From positions 40,155 through 104,154 of the forward strand of contig NZ_JACSRA010000013.1 in the NCBI RefSeq assembly GCF_014836335.1: DNA of 64,000 nt. The letters are read 5' to 3'. The position numbers were made by a program, and so were the translations under genes. Shown one piece after another: positions 35,077 through 44,249 of the stretch (within the stretch, counting starts at the first letter, position 1; the number at the start of each line of letters is the position of its first letter). The notes beneath the pieces were generated by a model. It saw only the letters and a program-made list of their open reading frames with translations. It had not been told where the DNA came from and made no database searches. The DNA is from Clostridium cibarium. GTDB taxonomy: Bacteria; Bacillota; Clostridia; Clostridiales; Clostridiaceae.

Positions 35077-35214
35077 CTAATAAATAGGTTCCCCATTATG
35101 GTTTTCATATTGTGGAGGATTCTTCTCATCCCCAACATTATCTTGATCCCTATGTAGCTTTTGTCTTCTCACGCCTTTTTGCATTCCATTGTTAGGCTGT
35201 TTACTTTTAGTCAT
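35077..35214 (-). CDS. small hydrophilic protein (45 residues)
   Basis: A short frame with an AGGAGGGA site about 7 bases before the ATG. It starts MTKSKQPNNGMQKGVRRQKL and is rich in Lys, Arg, Gln, Asn and Asp, with no Cys and no hydrophobic segment, so it is likely disordered. Composition recalls minor small acid-soluble spore proteins, but no motif proves it. A second small protein of similar style is at 50524-50673. The ribosome site and terminator-bounded position support a real gene. Confidence 0.6.
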   Translation of the reverse strand: MTKSKQPNNGMQKGVRRQKLHRDQDNVGDEKNPPQYENHNGEPIY

Positions 35215-35272
35215 ACACTATCCCTCCTCATAAATATTATGGCTCTTAATAATATTATTTATGAGTGTACAA

Positions 35273-35911
35273 CTACATCTTTTCTGGATCTTTATAATCT
35301 ACTCCATTGGTATCAACCTTAATTGATTCAATCACTACCTCTTTTACAGGTTTATCGTTGTTTCCTGTTTGAACAGATTCAACTTTATGTACTACATCCA
35401 TACCTTCTATAACCTTTCCAAATGCAGCATAATCGCCATCTAAATGGCTAGCTTCTTTAGTCATAATAAAAAATTGACTTCCAGCACTATCTTTTTGACT
35501 ACTTCTAGCCATGGATAACACACCTTCTGTATGTTTTAACGTATTTTGCTTAAATCCATTGTTTGGAAACTCGCCCTTAATTGTATAATCAGGTCCTCCA
35601 CTTCCATTTCCCTTAGGATCTCCACCTTGAATCATAAAATCCTTAATAACTCTATGAAATGTCAATCCATTATAAAAATTACTATTGGCAAGATAAATAA
35701 AATTATTAACTGTATTTGGTGCATACTCTGGATATAATTCCGCCTTAACCTTACCATAATCTTTGATAGTTATAGTTGCTACAGGTAATTTATTTTCTGT
35801 ACTATCTTTTCCACTACTTTCTGATTTGTTACTACTAGTTCCACAACCTACTAAAAACATGCAACTTGCAAGAATTGTTGCTAATGTAAGTTTAAAAAAC
35901 TTTCCCCCCAT
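35273..35911 (-). CDS. cyclophilin-type peptidyl-prolyl isomerase lipoprotein
   Basis: 212 residues. A signal peptide with lipobox LVGC at about 20-23 is followed by a Ser-rich linker, so it is anchored on the outer face of the membrane. The cyclophilin core is FHRVIKDFMIQGGDPKGNG, then LSMARSSQKDSAGSQFFI and YAAFGKVIEGMDVV. It probably assists folding of exported proteins. An AAGGAG site precedes ATG 35911. It is 14 bases downstream of the DUF3785-like gene. Confidence 0.93.
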   Translation of the reverse strand: MGGKFFKLTLATILASCMFLVGCGTSSNKSESSGKDSTENKLPVATITIKDYGKVKAELYPEYAPNTVNNFIYLANSNFYNGLTFHRVIKDFMIQGGDPKGNGSGGPDYTIKGEFPNNGFKQNTLKHTEGVLSMARSSQKDSAGSQFFIMTKEASHLDGDYAAFGKVIEGMDVVHKVESVQTGNNDKPVKEVVIESIKVDTNGVDYKDPEKM

Positions 35912-35925
35912 GATACTACATCTCC

Positions 35926-36330
35926 TTATACTTCAAATTCTTCTATTTCTATTTCAAAATAGCCACATTCGGCACAAATAATTATGCTTACTATATAACT
36001 ATTATTGACCTTTCCTACCTTTTCTAATCTTGCATAACTCTCTCCTTCTTCTGTTTGAAAGCTATTAGAAACTACAACGCCATCTTTTGTATAAAGATAA
36101 AAGTGATATTCATAAAACTCATATGCTTTGCTTTTTCCTTGTTTTTCTGATTTACAATTTACACAAGAATAATTATAGTAAGCTTTTTCAAAATCCAATT
36201 TCTTTCCTTTTAATATCTCTAATATATAGTCTTCATCAATATCCTTAATAGGATTTTCTTCATCATTTAAGAAATCACCAAAATGTTCCTTATCTAAAGA
36301 ATATTCTTTGCTATCAGCTAAAAATCTCAT
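35926..36330 (-). CDS. conserved clostridial protein, DUF3785-like
   Basis: 134 residues, acidic and soluble. Two CxxC pairs (YSCVNCKSE near 55 and ICAECGYFE near 119) suggest a metal-binding ribbon. EENPIKDIDEDYILEILKGK and NSYIVSIIICAECGY resemble DUF3785 of clostridia, from memory. AGGAG precedes ATG 36330. It is probably co-transcribed with the cyclophilin gene. Function unknown. Confidence 0.65.
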   Translation of the reverse strand: MRFLADSKEYSLDKEHFGDFLNDEENPIKDIDEDYILEILKGKKLDFEKAYYNYSCVNCKSEKQGKSKAYEFYEYHFYLYTKDGVVVSNSFQTEEGESYARLEKVGKVNNSYIVSIIICAECGYFEIEIEEFEV

Positions 36331-36422
36331 GAAAATTTCTCCTTTTTCCTTTAGTTATACTTTATATTATACCAAATTTTTCAACTTTGTTGCAATTTAT
36401 ATCTACTTATTTTCTCAAATAA

Positions 36423-36473
36423 ACACCTCACTTAGAATACGATTCCTTATTAGCATATCCTAAAGCGAAGTGT
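36423..36473 (-). terminator. terminator of the type IV pilus operon
   Basis: On the minus strand ACACTT pairs with AGGTGT, with CTTTAG/CTAAG inner pairing and a loop of about 25 bases, then TTTATTTG. It is the only hairpin downstream of the vWA gene. Confidence 0.5.
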
Positions 36474-36486
36474 GTCATAAATTACA

Positions 36487-38793
36487 TTAAAATAAATTTG
36501 GTGGTTCTGCACTTATTATAGTAAACAATTGATTGCCCTTAAATGTTTTTTCTTCCAGACCTTCAACTACTCTTGAATATATTGCAGTATTAATATATTT
36601 ATCGCCTTCCTCAGAATCTTTAGGAACTCTAACCATATACTTTAATAATACAATATCTCCACGCTGCCAACTATCTGGCATGTTATTTATAATTAACTTC
36701 TTAATTGACTTACCATCTGATTGTACTTCATCAATACAAGGTACAGTTAATTTATCTATATATTCTCCCTTCCTATATATATACAAATTAGCATCTTGTC
36801 CAATAAAATTCAATTTGGAATCTAAAATCAATTCTAACTTAACATCTTTTGCATAAACATTTGCATAGGTTAATATTGTTGCATTTGTTCCACTAGCTAT
36901 ATTAGTATCATCGCTCTTAATAATTATACTATCTCCACTTGTACCATTATCTAGTCCATGATATCTTGGTGTTGCTGGATCTATAACTCTTATATGTGGA
37001 TCACTTATTAAATGTTTTACCGGATTACCTTGAACATCATTATAATGAACATAACTTCCGTTTTTCTTAAAATTTAAATCATCTCCAATTTCTTTGGGAT
37101 AAACATCAAAATTAACTTGAAGTTTTTCTTTGCTTGCACCATCTTCAAGTAATACATACTCTCCTTTATCATTTTTCACATACCAATATGGCTTATATAC
37201 ATCATTCTCATCTCGTACAGAAACTAACTTAATGTTATCCATATTTTTTTCTATAATCCTATCTGATATAGGCTTTCCTGATGTTTTACCAAAGCTGTCT
37301 CCTAAATCAAATGTTAAGGTAAAGTTTTTAAACTCATATGCTTTCGGCTTTCCTTTAACAATGCTTTTAGCAACAAAATCCATTAAAAAATTATGCGATT
37401 CATTTATATACTTTTCATTTCTATAAAAATCACCTTCTAATCCCCCTATACTTTTATGAAATCTCTCCACACTTAAATCATCCTTGGAAGTTTCTCTTGG
37501 GTTCATTTGAAGTGTATAAACATTGTAATTATAGCCTCTTATTTCTTTAACTTGCTCTTCTGTTATTTGATAAGGTTTAGTCTTATCTTCAGGGTAATTA
37601 AGGTTTCCTGATACTATTAAAACTACATTTTTAATAGTTGGCTTTAACCCTTTTGCTAAATCTCTTCTATCCTTTTCATCGAATATTTCTTTTACTTTTT
37701 TAAATCCTTCTACTATCTTTTTTCCATTCCCGCCGTTCCAGGTTAATCCATTACACTCTGGGTCTGAAAACATACCACTGCATCCCTTCAAAGTTCTATC
37801 ATTATATTGAGTATAATAATCTGTCAAATAAGAAGCTAATTCCTTTTCTACTTCATCATCCTGTCTTCCTGGAATCTTATCCTCATTACGCAAGTTATCC
37901 GGAACAGTTTTATAACCTACAACACTGTCAGAAAAAGATACTATTCCAAATTTATCTTTTCCTATTCTAAGATTATTTTGACCCGACAATTTATTCCACA
38001 ACTCATTTTTAATTACAGATTGATTTTCGCCGCCGCTATTAGAATTTGAATTATCAACCAAAATTATTGTATCTGTGCCCCCATCAATTATATTTGGATA
38101 ACTAAAATTTTCTGCATTTATTTCATAAGTTACATTAACTTTTTCATTTAGAATACTTGGATTAGGTTTTGCATTTTTACATGTGGCTGATATAGCGGGT
38201 ATAACATTATTTGAAGATTCTCCTGCTACATTAACGTTTATACTGCTTGTCTGACTTAGTTCTTTAAAATATATCTTCCGATTATTACAAGTAATAAAAG
38301 AATTTTTCAATAAACTATCATCAATAATTACATTTAACTCCTTTCCATCAGCATCTTTAGGAAGCTTATTTACTTGAAAGTACAAACAAAATTCGATGGT
38401 AGTTTTCTTAAAATATCCATCTATAATTTTCTGAGTATAGTCATTTATCTTTTCACTTTTACCTTCTAAATAAATTATAGTACCTGGCGCTAAGTTATCT
38501 AAATTTACATTTCTATCTGATACTACGTTCTTATTACTTAAAAAGAACTCCATATCACTAAAACTCACTTCCTCTTCATCGGTTTTAAAAGAAGATATAT
38601 CAATTTTACACTTTACTGGGATTTCTTTACCTGGACTATAATTTCCTTTTGCTGATGCCACTACGTCAAATAAAGGTTCCCTTATATCTCCGCTTCCCTC
38701 TTTAGCAAAAACATAGTATCCAATTGCTGATATAAACATGGTAAATATAAAAACACTTAAGGTAACTAAACCCACCCTATTTTTTCTTTCCAT
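36487..38793 (-). CDS. exported von Willebrand factor A-domain protein of the pilus operon
   Basis: 768 residues with an N-terminal membrane segment (about 8-28) and no lipobox. The region 30-230 is beta-rich. A vWA domain from about 240 has the metal site D-N-S-N-S (D247, S249, S251) and the family strand DKFGIVSFSD. The usual later T-D-G is V-S-G-N here. The C-terminal 250 residues look like stacked beta-sandwich repeats. There is no LPXTG. GGGGGAG precedes ATG 38793. As last gene of the pilus operon it may be a tip adhesin comparable in role to PilY1; that is inference. Confidence 0.8.
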   Translation of the reverse strand: MERKNRVGLVTLSVFIFTMFISAIGYYVFAKEGSGDIREPLFDVVASAKGNYSPGKEIPVKCKIDISSFKTDEEEVSFSDMEFFLSNKNVVSDRNVNLDNLAPGTIIYLEGKSEKINDYTQKIIDGYFKKTTIEFCLYFQVNKLPKDADGKELNVIIDDSLLKNSFITCNNRKIYFKELSQTSSINVNVAGESSNNVIPAISATCKNAKPNPSILNEKVNVTYEINAENFSYPNIIDGGTDTIILVDNSNSNSGGENQSVIKNELWNKLSGQNNLRIGKDKFGIVSFSDSVVGYKTVPDNLRNEDKIPGRQDDEVEKELASYLTDYYTQYNDRTLKGCSGMFSDPECNGLTWNGGNGKKIVEGFKKVKEIFDEKDRRDLAKGLKPTIKNVVLIVSGNLNYPEDKTKPYQITEEQVKEIRGYNYNVYTLQMNPRETSKDDLSVERFHKSIGGLEGDFYRNEKYINESHNFLMDFVAKSIVKGKPKAYEFKNFTLTFDLGDSFGKTSGKPISDRIIEKNMDNIKLVSVRDENDVYKPYWYVKNDKGEYVLLEDGASKEKLQVNFDVYPKEIGDDLNFKKNGSYVHYNDVQGNPVKHLISDPHIRVIDPATPRYHGLDNGTSGDSIIIKSDDTNIASGTNATILTYANVYAKDVKLELILDSKLNFIGQDANLYIYRKGEYIDKLTVPCIDEVQSDGKSIKKLIINNMPDSWQRGDIVLLKYMVRVPKDSEEGDKYINTAIYSRVVEGLEEKTFKGNQLFTIISAEPPNLF

Positions 38794-38845
38794 TTCTCTC
38801 CCCCATCTATTAGCTTAAATGTACTTCATTAATTGAAGATATTAT

Positions 38846-39865
38846 TTAAGGTGATGAAAATTTAACAATTATATTTACAGGATATATTTTATTATTAGGA
38901 CCTTGGTCAAAACTTAACATCACAGAAATTTGAAATCCTGGCAAATCACTAAATCTTGTAGTTTTTCTATCTTTTTTCTCTATGCCTATTGGTATAATCT
39001 TAAATTCCTTTACATTATTTGATATAGTACTTTTATCTCCATTGCCATTAATAATTTCTAATTTTTTATCACTTTTTGAAATTGTTATATTATAACCATC
39101 ATATTGCTTTAATACTACATTAGTAACTTGTAGTTCATCCTTGTCCCCTAATGTTAGGTCACTAAGTAATTTATCTTTTATATCTTCACTACCTGATAAA
39201 CCAATTATCTCCTTAAATCCTTGTGATCTATATATACTTCTATATAATCTATCGCTCAATTCTTTTCCTTCATTCTCCGCCTCTGTTACAAATTCATCCT
39301 TATTTCTAAGTTTTACTACTACACTAACAGGATTATTTACTGTAACTGATCCTTTTTTTAATATTAATATCATAGAAATCTCAAAGCCATTTAATTCTCT
39401 TACCATTTTGTTGTTTTTATTTTCTATTTGATTTAAATTTAATGGTTTAACTTTTAGTTCCTCAACATTTTTTGAAAGCACTTTTTCTCCAGAAGAGCTT
39501 ATGATTTTTAAAGTCCTACCATCTAATAAAATTTCACTTATATTTTCAGATGAATTGAAAACTATATTTTTAATCTTAAACTTATCATCACTATCTAACG
39601 ATATTGAACCTAACTTTTCGTTAATAACCTCCTTATCCTCAGGAAACTTAACTATACTTGTTATTTCCTTTGATTCAGTTCCTACTTTAAGTAACTTCTC
39701 CTCAATATCCTTGCCTTCTGTTTGTAATGTGTTTTGTAAATCTGCCTTTGTAAGACTTCTATTGTTAATGATCCAAAAAGTAAGTGCTGCTCCAAATATA
39801 ACAAGTGTAAGGGATATAACGATTATTAATTCAATTAAAGTAACTCCCCTAGATTTTTTTTTCAC
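38846..39865 (-). CDS. pilin-like protein with duplicated C-terminal domain (PilW position)
   Basis: 339 residues. The prepilin leader is KKKSRG, cut before VTLIELIIVISLTLVIFGAA, with the conserved Glu5. The rest consists of two similar halves, about 45-190 and 195-339. Each starts E-G-K-(D/E)-x-x-x-(K/R)-L and ends G-F-(E/Q)-I-S-(M/V)-x-L followed by V-x-V-x-V-K-(L/F). The start is GTG 39865 with GGGGTG seven bases upstream. It lies between the 721-residue pilin-like protein and the vWA gene. The tandem duplication is unusual for a minor pilin. Confidence 0.8.
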   Translation of the reverse strand: MKKKSRGVTLIELIIVISLTLVIFGAALTFWIINNRSLTKADLQNTLQTEGKDIEEKLLKVGTESKEITSIVKFPEDKEVINEKLGSISLDSDDKFKIKNIVFNSSENISEILLDGRTLKIISSSGEKVLSKNVEELKVKPLNLNQIENKNNKMVRELNGFEISMILILKKGSVTVNNPVSVVVKLRNKDEFVTEAENEGKELSDRLYRSIYRSQGFKEIIGLSGSEDIKDKLLSDLTLGDKDELQVTNVVLKQYDGYNITISKSDKKLEIINGNGDKSTISNNVKEFKIIPIGIEKKDRKTTRFSDLPGFQISVMLSFDQGPNNKIYPVNIIVKFSSP

Positions 39866-39878
39866 TTATTTCACCCCA

Positions 39879-42044
39879 TTACTTTATAATTTTCCATATC
39901 CCTTTCTTTAAATATCCATTTTCATCATAATCAATTAAACTTCCTGCTATATCATCTTTAAAATTCACATGAACCTTTGGATCTGTTATTCTATTTATAA
40001 ATATTTCATCTAAATATTTTTTATTTATGGCATATATATGATTTGTCACATCTTTATCGTAAACTAAATTAATAATATTACTTCCTTCAATATATACATT
40101 GCCTGAAGTTATTATATTTCCAGTAAAATTTATCTCTCCGTCGCTGGAATCTATTTGAACATCACCATTAGTCACTATAAGAGCTCTCATATCCTCTTCA
40201 TTAAGATCAATACTTTCATTATCATCTATTATAATTTTCCCTGGAGTAATCTTTACTTTTTCACCTTTTCCTCTCAAAATTACTTTTCCATAAAAATCAT
40301 CTAATTCGTCAATTTGAAATTTTTTTTCTTTAATTTTTCCAAAATCAATTTGTTGAACAGCATTGTTTCCAATATCCTCTTTTTCATTTTCATTATCACT
40401 ATGATCTCCAACTGTTCTTACAACCTTTCCTTGATTATATATATTACCAACTAAGTTATTACTATCCGTAGGTGTTAGTCCAAATGTAGAACCCATAGCT
40501 AATACATTTATTGCAAACTCATCTTTCTTACTATCTATACTTCTACTATATCCCTTTACTTCATTTTCTGCCTGCTCTTCCAAAGTTGCATTTCCATGAG
40601 CTCCATTATTATCAACATATGCTCCAGCAGAATATATCTTATTAAAAGTTATCCCCTTTGCCTTTTCAATATTATTACTTCTATTACTATTTCTCACATC
40701 GAAAAAATTGACAAAGTGATTAACTTTATCTTGAAGAGTTGCATTTACTTTAAATTCAATCAATTGAAGAGGATCATAATATTTTAAAATAACTTTATCG
40801 CTTGTACCTGGATCTGTATATGCAACATAATTTCCTTTAATTGCAACAGATTCTCCTGTTTGATATTTCTCCTTAGTATCAATATATGCTACTCCCATAA
40901 TACAAGCATCCTCACTTACAGTTAACTTTGCATCTGTATTATTAACTATAATACAACTAGACTCTCGTGCTGCAAGATCAGGCTCCTTACTATAATCAAC
41001 AGTTTTATCATTTATGCCGTAATAGTTTTTCATTACTGCATTACTTCCAGCTGAATCTAAAGTCAAGTCATTGTTTGTTATCAAATCCCCGCTAATTGTT
41101 AATAGCTCACTTGCTGATCCACTTCCTCCTAAATAAGTATTTGAAGAATAAATGTTTCCACTTATTTTTGCACTCGTTTTACTTCCACCTATATTTACAG
41201 TTCTTGCAGTATAAATATCTCCAATCAACGTAGGGAAATCTTTTTCATCTATTACATCTGAACCAACCCCATTTAGCTTAATTCCACCATTATATTTATC
41301 AACAGAATAATTATTCATTTTCTCTGTTCCTATACCTTTTACCCATATATTCCCCTTTGCCTTAATCTTATTACTTTCATCAGTCATATCTCCATCAGCA
41401 GTAATAATTTTCCCATCATATACTGGGCTCATTTCAATATCAGTCCCTTTACTTACATCTATCCTCTTATAGTCTGGAGAGTTTATCACAAACTTTGTTT
41501 CAATTGTCTTGCTATTCTTATTTTTCTCCCCCTTAGTTTCAAATGTAGATTGCACAGTAATACAAATCTTTTTTTCACTTTCTACATGATTAAATTCAGT
41601 TATTTTAATATCCGCATCTTTATACTTATTATCTAGATATATAAAATCAATTTTTCCTCCTACCTTATACTCTGGATACTTAAAATCTAAAATACATTGT
41701 TTAAGATATGTTTGGCTTGTATCTACAAGATCTAACCCACTAAGCAGGTAATTGTAGAAATTATTCTTAAAATCTTTATTTTGCTTATCTTCATCTTCTT
41801 CAGTTTCAACATCTTTTCCTGCCTTAAGTATTGTTGCTTCTGAAGTTTTTCTAATTATGTTATAAACTACATCAAGACGCGAATCCGATTCATACATGTC
41901 TTGTAATCTCTTACTTTCAGCTACCCTACTTTTATATCCAGTAACCATCATTCCAAGCATAGCTATTGCTAAAACAAAAATTATTGATGTAACTGCTATT
42001 ACAACTATCAAACTAGATCCTTTTTTCTTCACACATTTATTCAT
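39879..42044 (-). CDS. very large pilin-like protein with predicted beta-solenoid (PilX position)
   Basis: 721 residues. The N terminus KKKG followed by SSLIVVIAVTSIIFVLAIAML has the prepilin hydrophobic helix but no Glu5, as in PilX-type proteins. Residues about 190-660 contain many short Gly/Asn/Asp-rich turns: TADGDMTDESNKIKAKGNIW, NIGGSKTSAKISGNIY and SDGEINFTGNIITSGNVYI. This is the look of a beta-helix or bactofilin-like solenoid. An AGGGGGGAG site precedes ATG 42044. A large solenoid pilin would be expected at a pilus tip rather than in the shaft. Confidence 0.75.
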   Translation of the reverse strand: MNKCVKKKGSSLIVVIAVTSIIFVLAIAMLGMMVTGYKSRVAESKRLQDMYESDSRLDVVYNIIRKTSEATILKAGKDVETEEDEDKQNKDFKNNFYNYLLSGLDLVDTSQTYLKQCILDFKYPEYKVGGKIDFIYLDNKYKDADIKITEFNHVESEKKICITVQSTFETKGEKNKNSKTIETKFVINSPDYKRIDVSKGTDIEMSPVYDGKIITADGDMTDESNKIKAKGNIWVKGIGTEKMNNYSVDKYNGGIKLNGVGSDVIDEKDFPTLIGDIYTARTVNIGGSKTSAKISGNIYSSNTYLGGSGSASELLTISGDLITNNDLTLDSAGSNAVMKNYYGINDKTVDYSKEPDLAARESSCIIVNNTDAKLTVSEDACIMGVAYIDTKEKYQTGESVAIKGNYVAYTDPGTSDKVILKYYDPLQLIEFKVNATLQDKVNHFVNFFDVRNSNRSNNIEKAKGITFNKIYSAGAYVDNNGAHGNATLEEQAENEVKGYSRSIDSKKDEFAINVLAMGSTFGLTPTDSNNLVGNIYNQGKVVRTVGDHSDNENEKEDIGNNAVQQIDFGKIKEKKFQIDELDDFYGKVILRGKGEKVKITPGKIIIDDNESIDLNEEDMRALIVTNGDVQIDSSDGEINFTGNIITSGNVYIEGSNIINLVYDKDVTNHIYAINKKYLDEIFINRITDPKVHVNFKDDIAGSLIDYDENGYLKKGIWKIIK

Positions 42045-42055
42045 AATACTCCCCC

Positions 42056-42979
42056 CTAGTGTGATAGCGTTTTTTTAATTTCAATATTTTGTGATACAGA
42101 ACTATTAAAAAGTATCTCACCATTTAATTGGACTTGAACATTAATATTATACAAATCACCTATCTTCTCATAGTTTGTTGTATTTCCATTTTTTCTAATA
42201 ACAACATCTCCTAAAATAGATTCTACATTAATAATACCTCTCGCTTTTTCATCATCTGCTTCATCAATATTGGTTATAACATTTAACTTTATAGAATTTT
42301 TTCCACTACTATCTACTGTGCTATTTTTTATATTAATATTAAGTTCTTTTGTATAGTCTTTTCCCACATTTATTATTATGTTTTCAGAATCTAAATCTTT
42401 AATATTAGTAAATTCATCTATCAAATTATCAATATCATTATTATCTTTATAGGTAAACCTCATAGTATAATCTGTTTGATTTCCATTTGATATTTCAGCC
42501 ATAATATTTTTAGCATCGCTAGAAAAGCTATCAGAAACTTCATCTTGTCCATCTTGCTTTGTACTAAGTTCACCAGCTTTAGGTAAATTAATTATAAAAA
42601 CCGGTGTTTTGCTTTCATCATTATTTTTCAATTCTTTTTCCTGTTCCATATTTATTGTTACTTTATAATCATCCTTCCCCTTTGTATAAGTAAAATCCCC
42701 ATTATATACTCCTTTATTTTTACTATCTTGCTTTATTTTAGACCCATTTAGCAATTCCAGCTCTTTGCCACTAAGTGTAAAACTCTTATAACTCTTAAAC
42801 TCTTCCAATATCTTTTGCCCCTCAAAAGCTGCCGTTTGCTTTCTTTCACTGGTTTTACTTATTTTTACAGATTGTATTATTGAGTTAGCCAAAGGAATAA
42901 TTAGCATTGCCAAAATAGCAACACTAATTATTACCTCAATAAGTGTAAAGCCATTATTGCACTTATTCTTAGAATTCAC
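42056..42979 (-). CDS. type IV minor pilin (PilV-like)
   Basis: 307 residues. The leader ends CNNG, then FTLIEVIISVAILAMLIIPLA with Glu5, matching the PilV/GspI-type minor pilins. The C-terminal part is beta-rich with Thr, Asn and Lys. The start is GTG 42979, with AGGTGG five bases upstream; another GTG nine bases earlier is too close. It starts 10 bases after the PilO-like stop. Confidence 0.85.
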   Translation of the reverse strand: MNSKNKCNNGFTLIEVIISVAILAMLIIPLANSIIQSVKISKTSERKQTAAFEGQKILEEFKSYKSFTLSGKELELLNGSKIKQDSKNKGVYNGDFTYTKGKDDYKVTINMEQEKELKNNDESKTPVFIINLPKAGELSTKQDGQDEVSDSFSSDAKNIMAEISNGNQTDYTMRFTYKDNNDIDNLIDEFTNIKDLDSENIIINVGKDYTKELNINIKNSTVDSSGKNSIKLNVITNIDEADDEKARGIINVESILGDVVIRKNGNTTNYEKIGDLYNINVQVQLNGEILFNSSVSQNIEIKKTLSH

Positions 42980-42988
42980 CTTAACCAC

Positions 42989-44248
42989 CTACTTTTTAGT
43001 AACATTAACTGTCTTCCCTTCACTAGTTATAGTTACCCTTGGTTTATTAGAATCATCACTTCTTACAGTTACATTTACTTCTTTGCTCGTATTGTTTACT
43101 ATTTTTAACTTTACTCCTGAAACATCACTTGTCCCCATCCTTTGTTCACTTAAAATATCTATTAATATGTTACCTGAACTTGGTATAAATTCTTTTCCTA
43201 AAGGATCATCTTTTGGATAACTATCTTTAGAAGTTTTATACTTATAATAATATTTTTCATCCTTCTCTATAAGCTCAATTGTTACATCTTCAAGGCTATC
43301 AATATCAGAATATAGATAACTCAATCTTGATTCATCATTTGATTTCCCCATGGTCAATGTTGGTAAATCCGAAGTTGGTGACCTCAATATCATAGCAAAA
43401 TCATTTTTATTTTCCTTTTGACTTTGCTCTTCCAATGTAGAAGAATAAGCTCCTGTTGCAGCGCCTTTACTAAATGGTGCTTCTTTTCCATATACATTTA
43501 CTATTGTCCATTTCAAATATTCCTCTGCTAAATCATTAAGCGGTGACATTCCATAGAATTCAAGTTGCATCTCTCCTGATAAATCTGTTTCAGATTTTAA
43601 ATTAATTTTAATTGTTGGAACTACTATTTTCTTGTCATACCCTTTTAAAAATAGCAAGAAATTTTTTAATGCTCCGTAGCTTCCGGTAAATTTTATGCTT
43701 AGCTTCATCTGCTTTGATAGTGCACTTGTACTTTCTTTCTTCTCTGAATCTGTAGAAGATGAATTATCATTTTTCTCATCATTTTTAGCCTTTTCTTCCA
43801 AACTAGCTTTTTCTTCCGAAGACATTTTACCATTGTAAAAATCAGAAGAAAATTCTAAGCTATCCTTAAGTTCTCCTTTATCAGGTGCGTTCATTTTTTC
43901 AATTGGAGCCGATTTTTCACGATTAAATGTTATATCTCCTTTAAGTCCACTCTCTTGAAGTAATTTATCCAATTCAATTATTAATTTTTCTTGACTTATT
44001 GTTGGATAATATCCCTTTGTTCTACTACTAAGTTCATCATATAATGATTGCATATTATCCTTTCGACTATCCAATGATTTAATTTCGTTCATTTCAGTAT
44101 CATACTTATCTTGAAGCTTTATTTTTTCACTTTTCATATCGGATAACTTTTGACTTTGCTTTGAATATACAAAGGTATAATATAAGGCACTTATACCTAG
44201 TAACCCCACTATTATCAATAGATATTTCTCTTTCTTACTTATATTCAT
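42989..44248 (-). CDS. pilO: PilO-like pilus assembly protein
   Basis: About 419 residues. A short cytoplasmic start (NISKKEKY) is followed by one membrane segment (LLIIVGLLGISALYYTFVY), a coiled coil (about 35-70) and extracytoplasmic domains. It is longer than the ~200 residues of Gram-negative PilO, with an additional C-terminal beta-rich domain of about 180 residues. The start is uncertain: ATG 44248 overlaps the pilN stop region, while an ATG 12 bases earlier touches the AAAGG site. It forms the inner ring with PilM and PilN. Confidence 0.8.
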   Translation of the reverse strand: MNISKKEKYLLIIVGLLGISALYYTFVYSKQSQKLSDMKSEKIKLQDKYDTEMNEIKSLDSRKDNMQSLYDELSSRTKGYYPTISQEKLIIELDKLLQESGLKGDITFNREKSAPIEKMNAPDKGELKDSLEFSSDFYNGKMSSEEKASLEEKAKNDEKNDNSSSTDSEKKESTSALSKQMKLSIKFTGSYGALKNFLLFLKGYDKKIVVPTIKINLKSETDLSGEMQLEFYGMSPLNDLAEEYLKWTIVNVYGKEAPFSKGAATGAYSSTLEEQSQKENKNDFAMILRSPTSDLPTLTMGKSNDESRLSYLYSDIDSLEDVTIELIEKDEKYYYKYKTSKDSYPKDDPLGKEFIPSSGNILIDILSEQRMGTSDVSGVKLKIVNNTSKEVNVTVRSDDSNKPRVTITSEGKTVNVTKK

Positions 44249-44249
44249 A

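Noticed and set aside
36533..36856. 107-codon open frame on the plus strand
   Set aside because: It lies antisense inside the vWA gene, has no ribosome site, and the opposite strand has clear homology and a good start.
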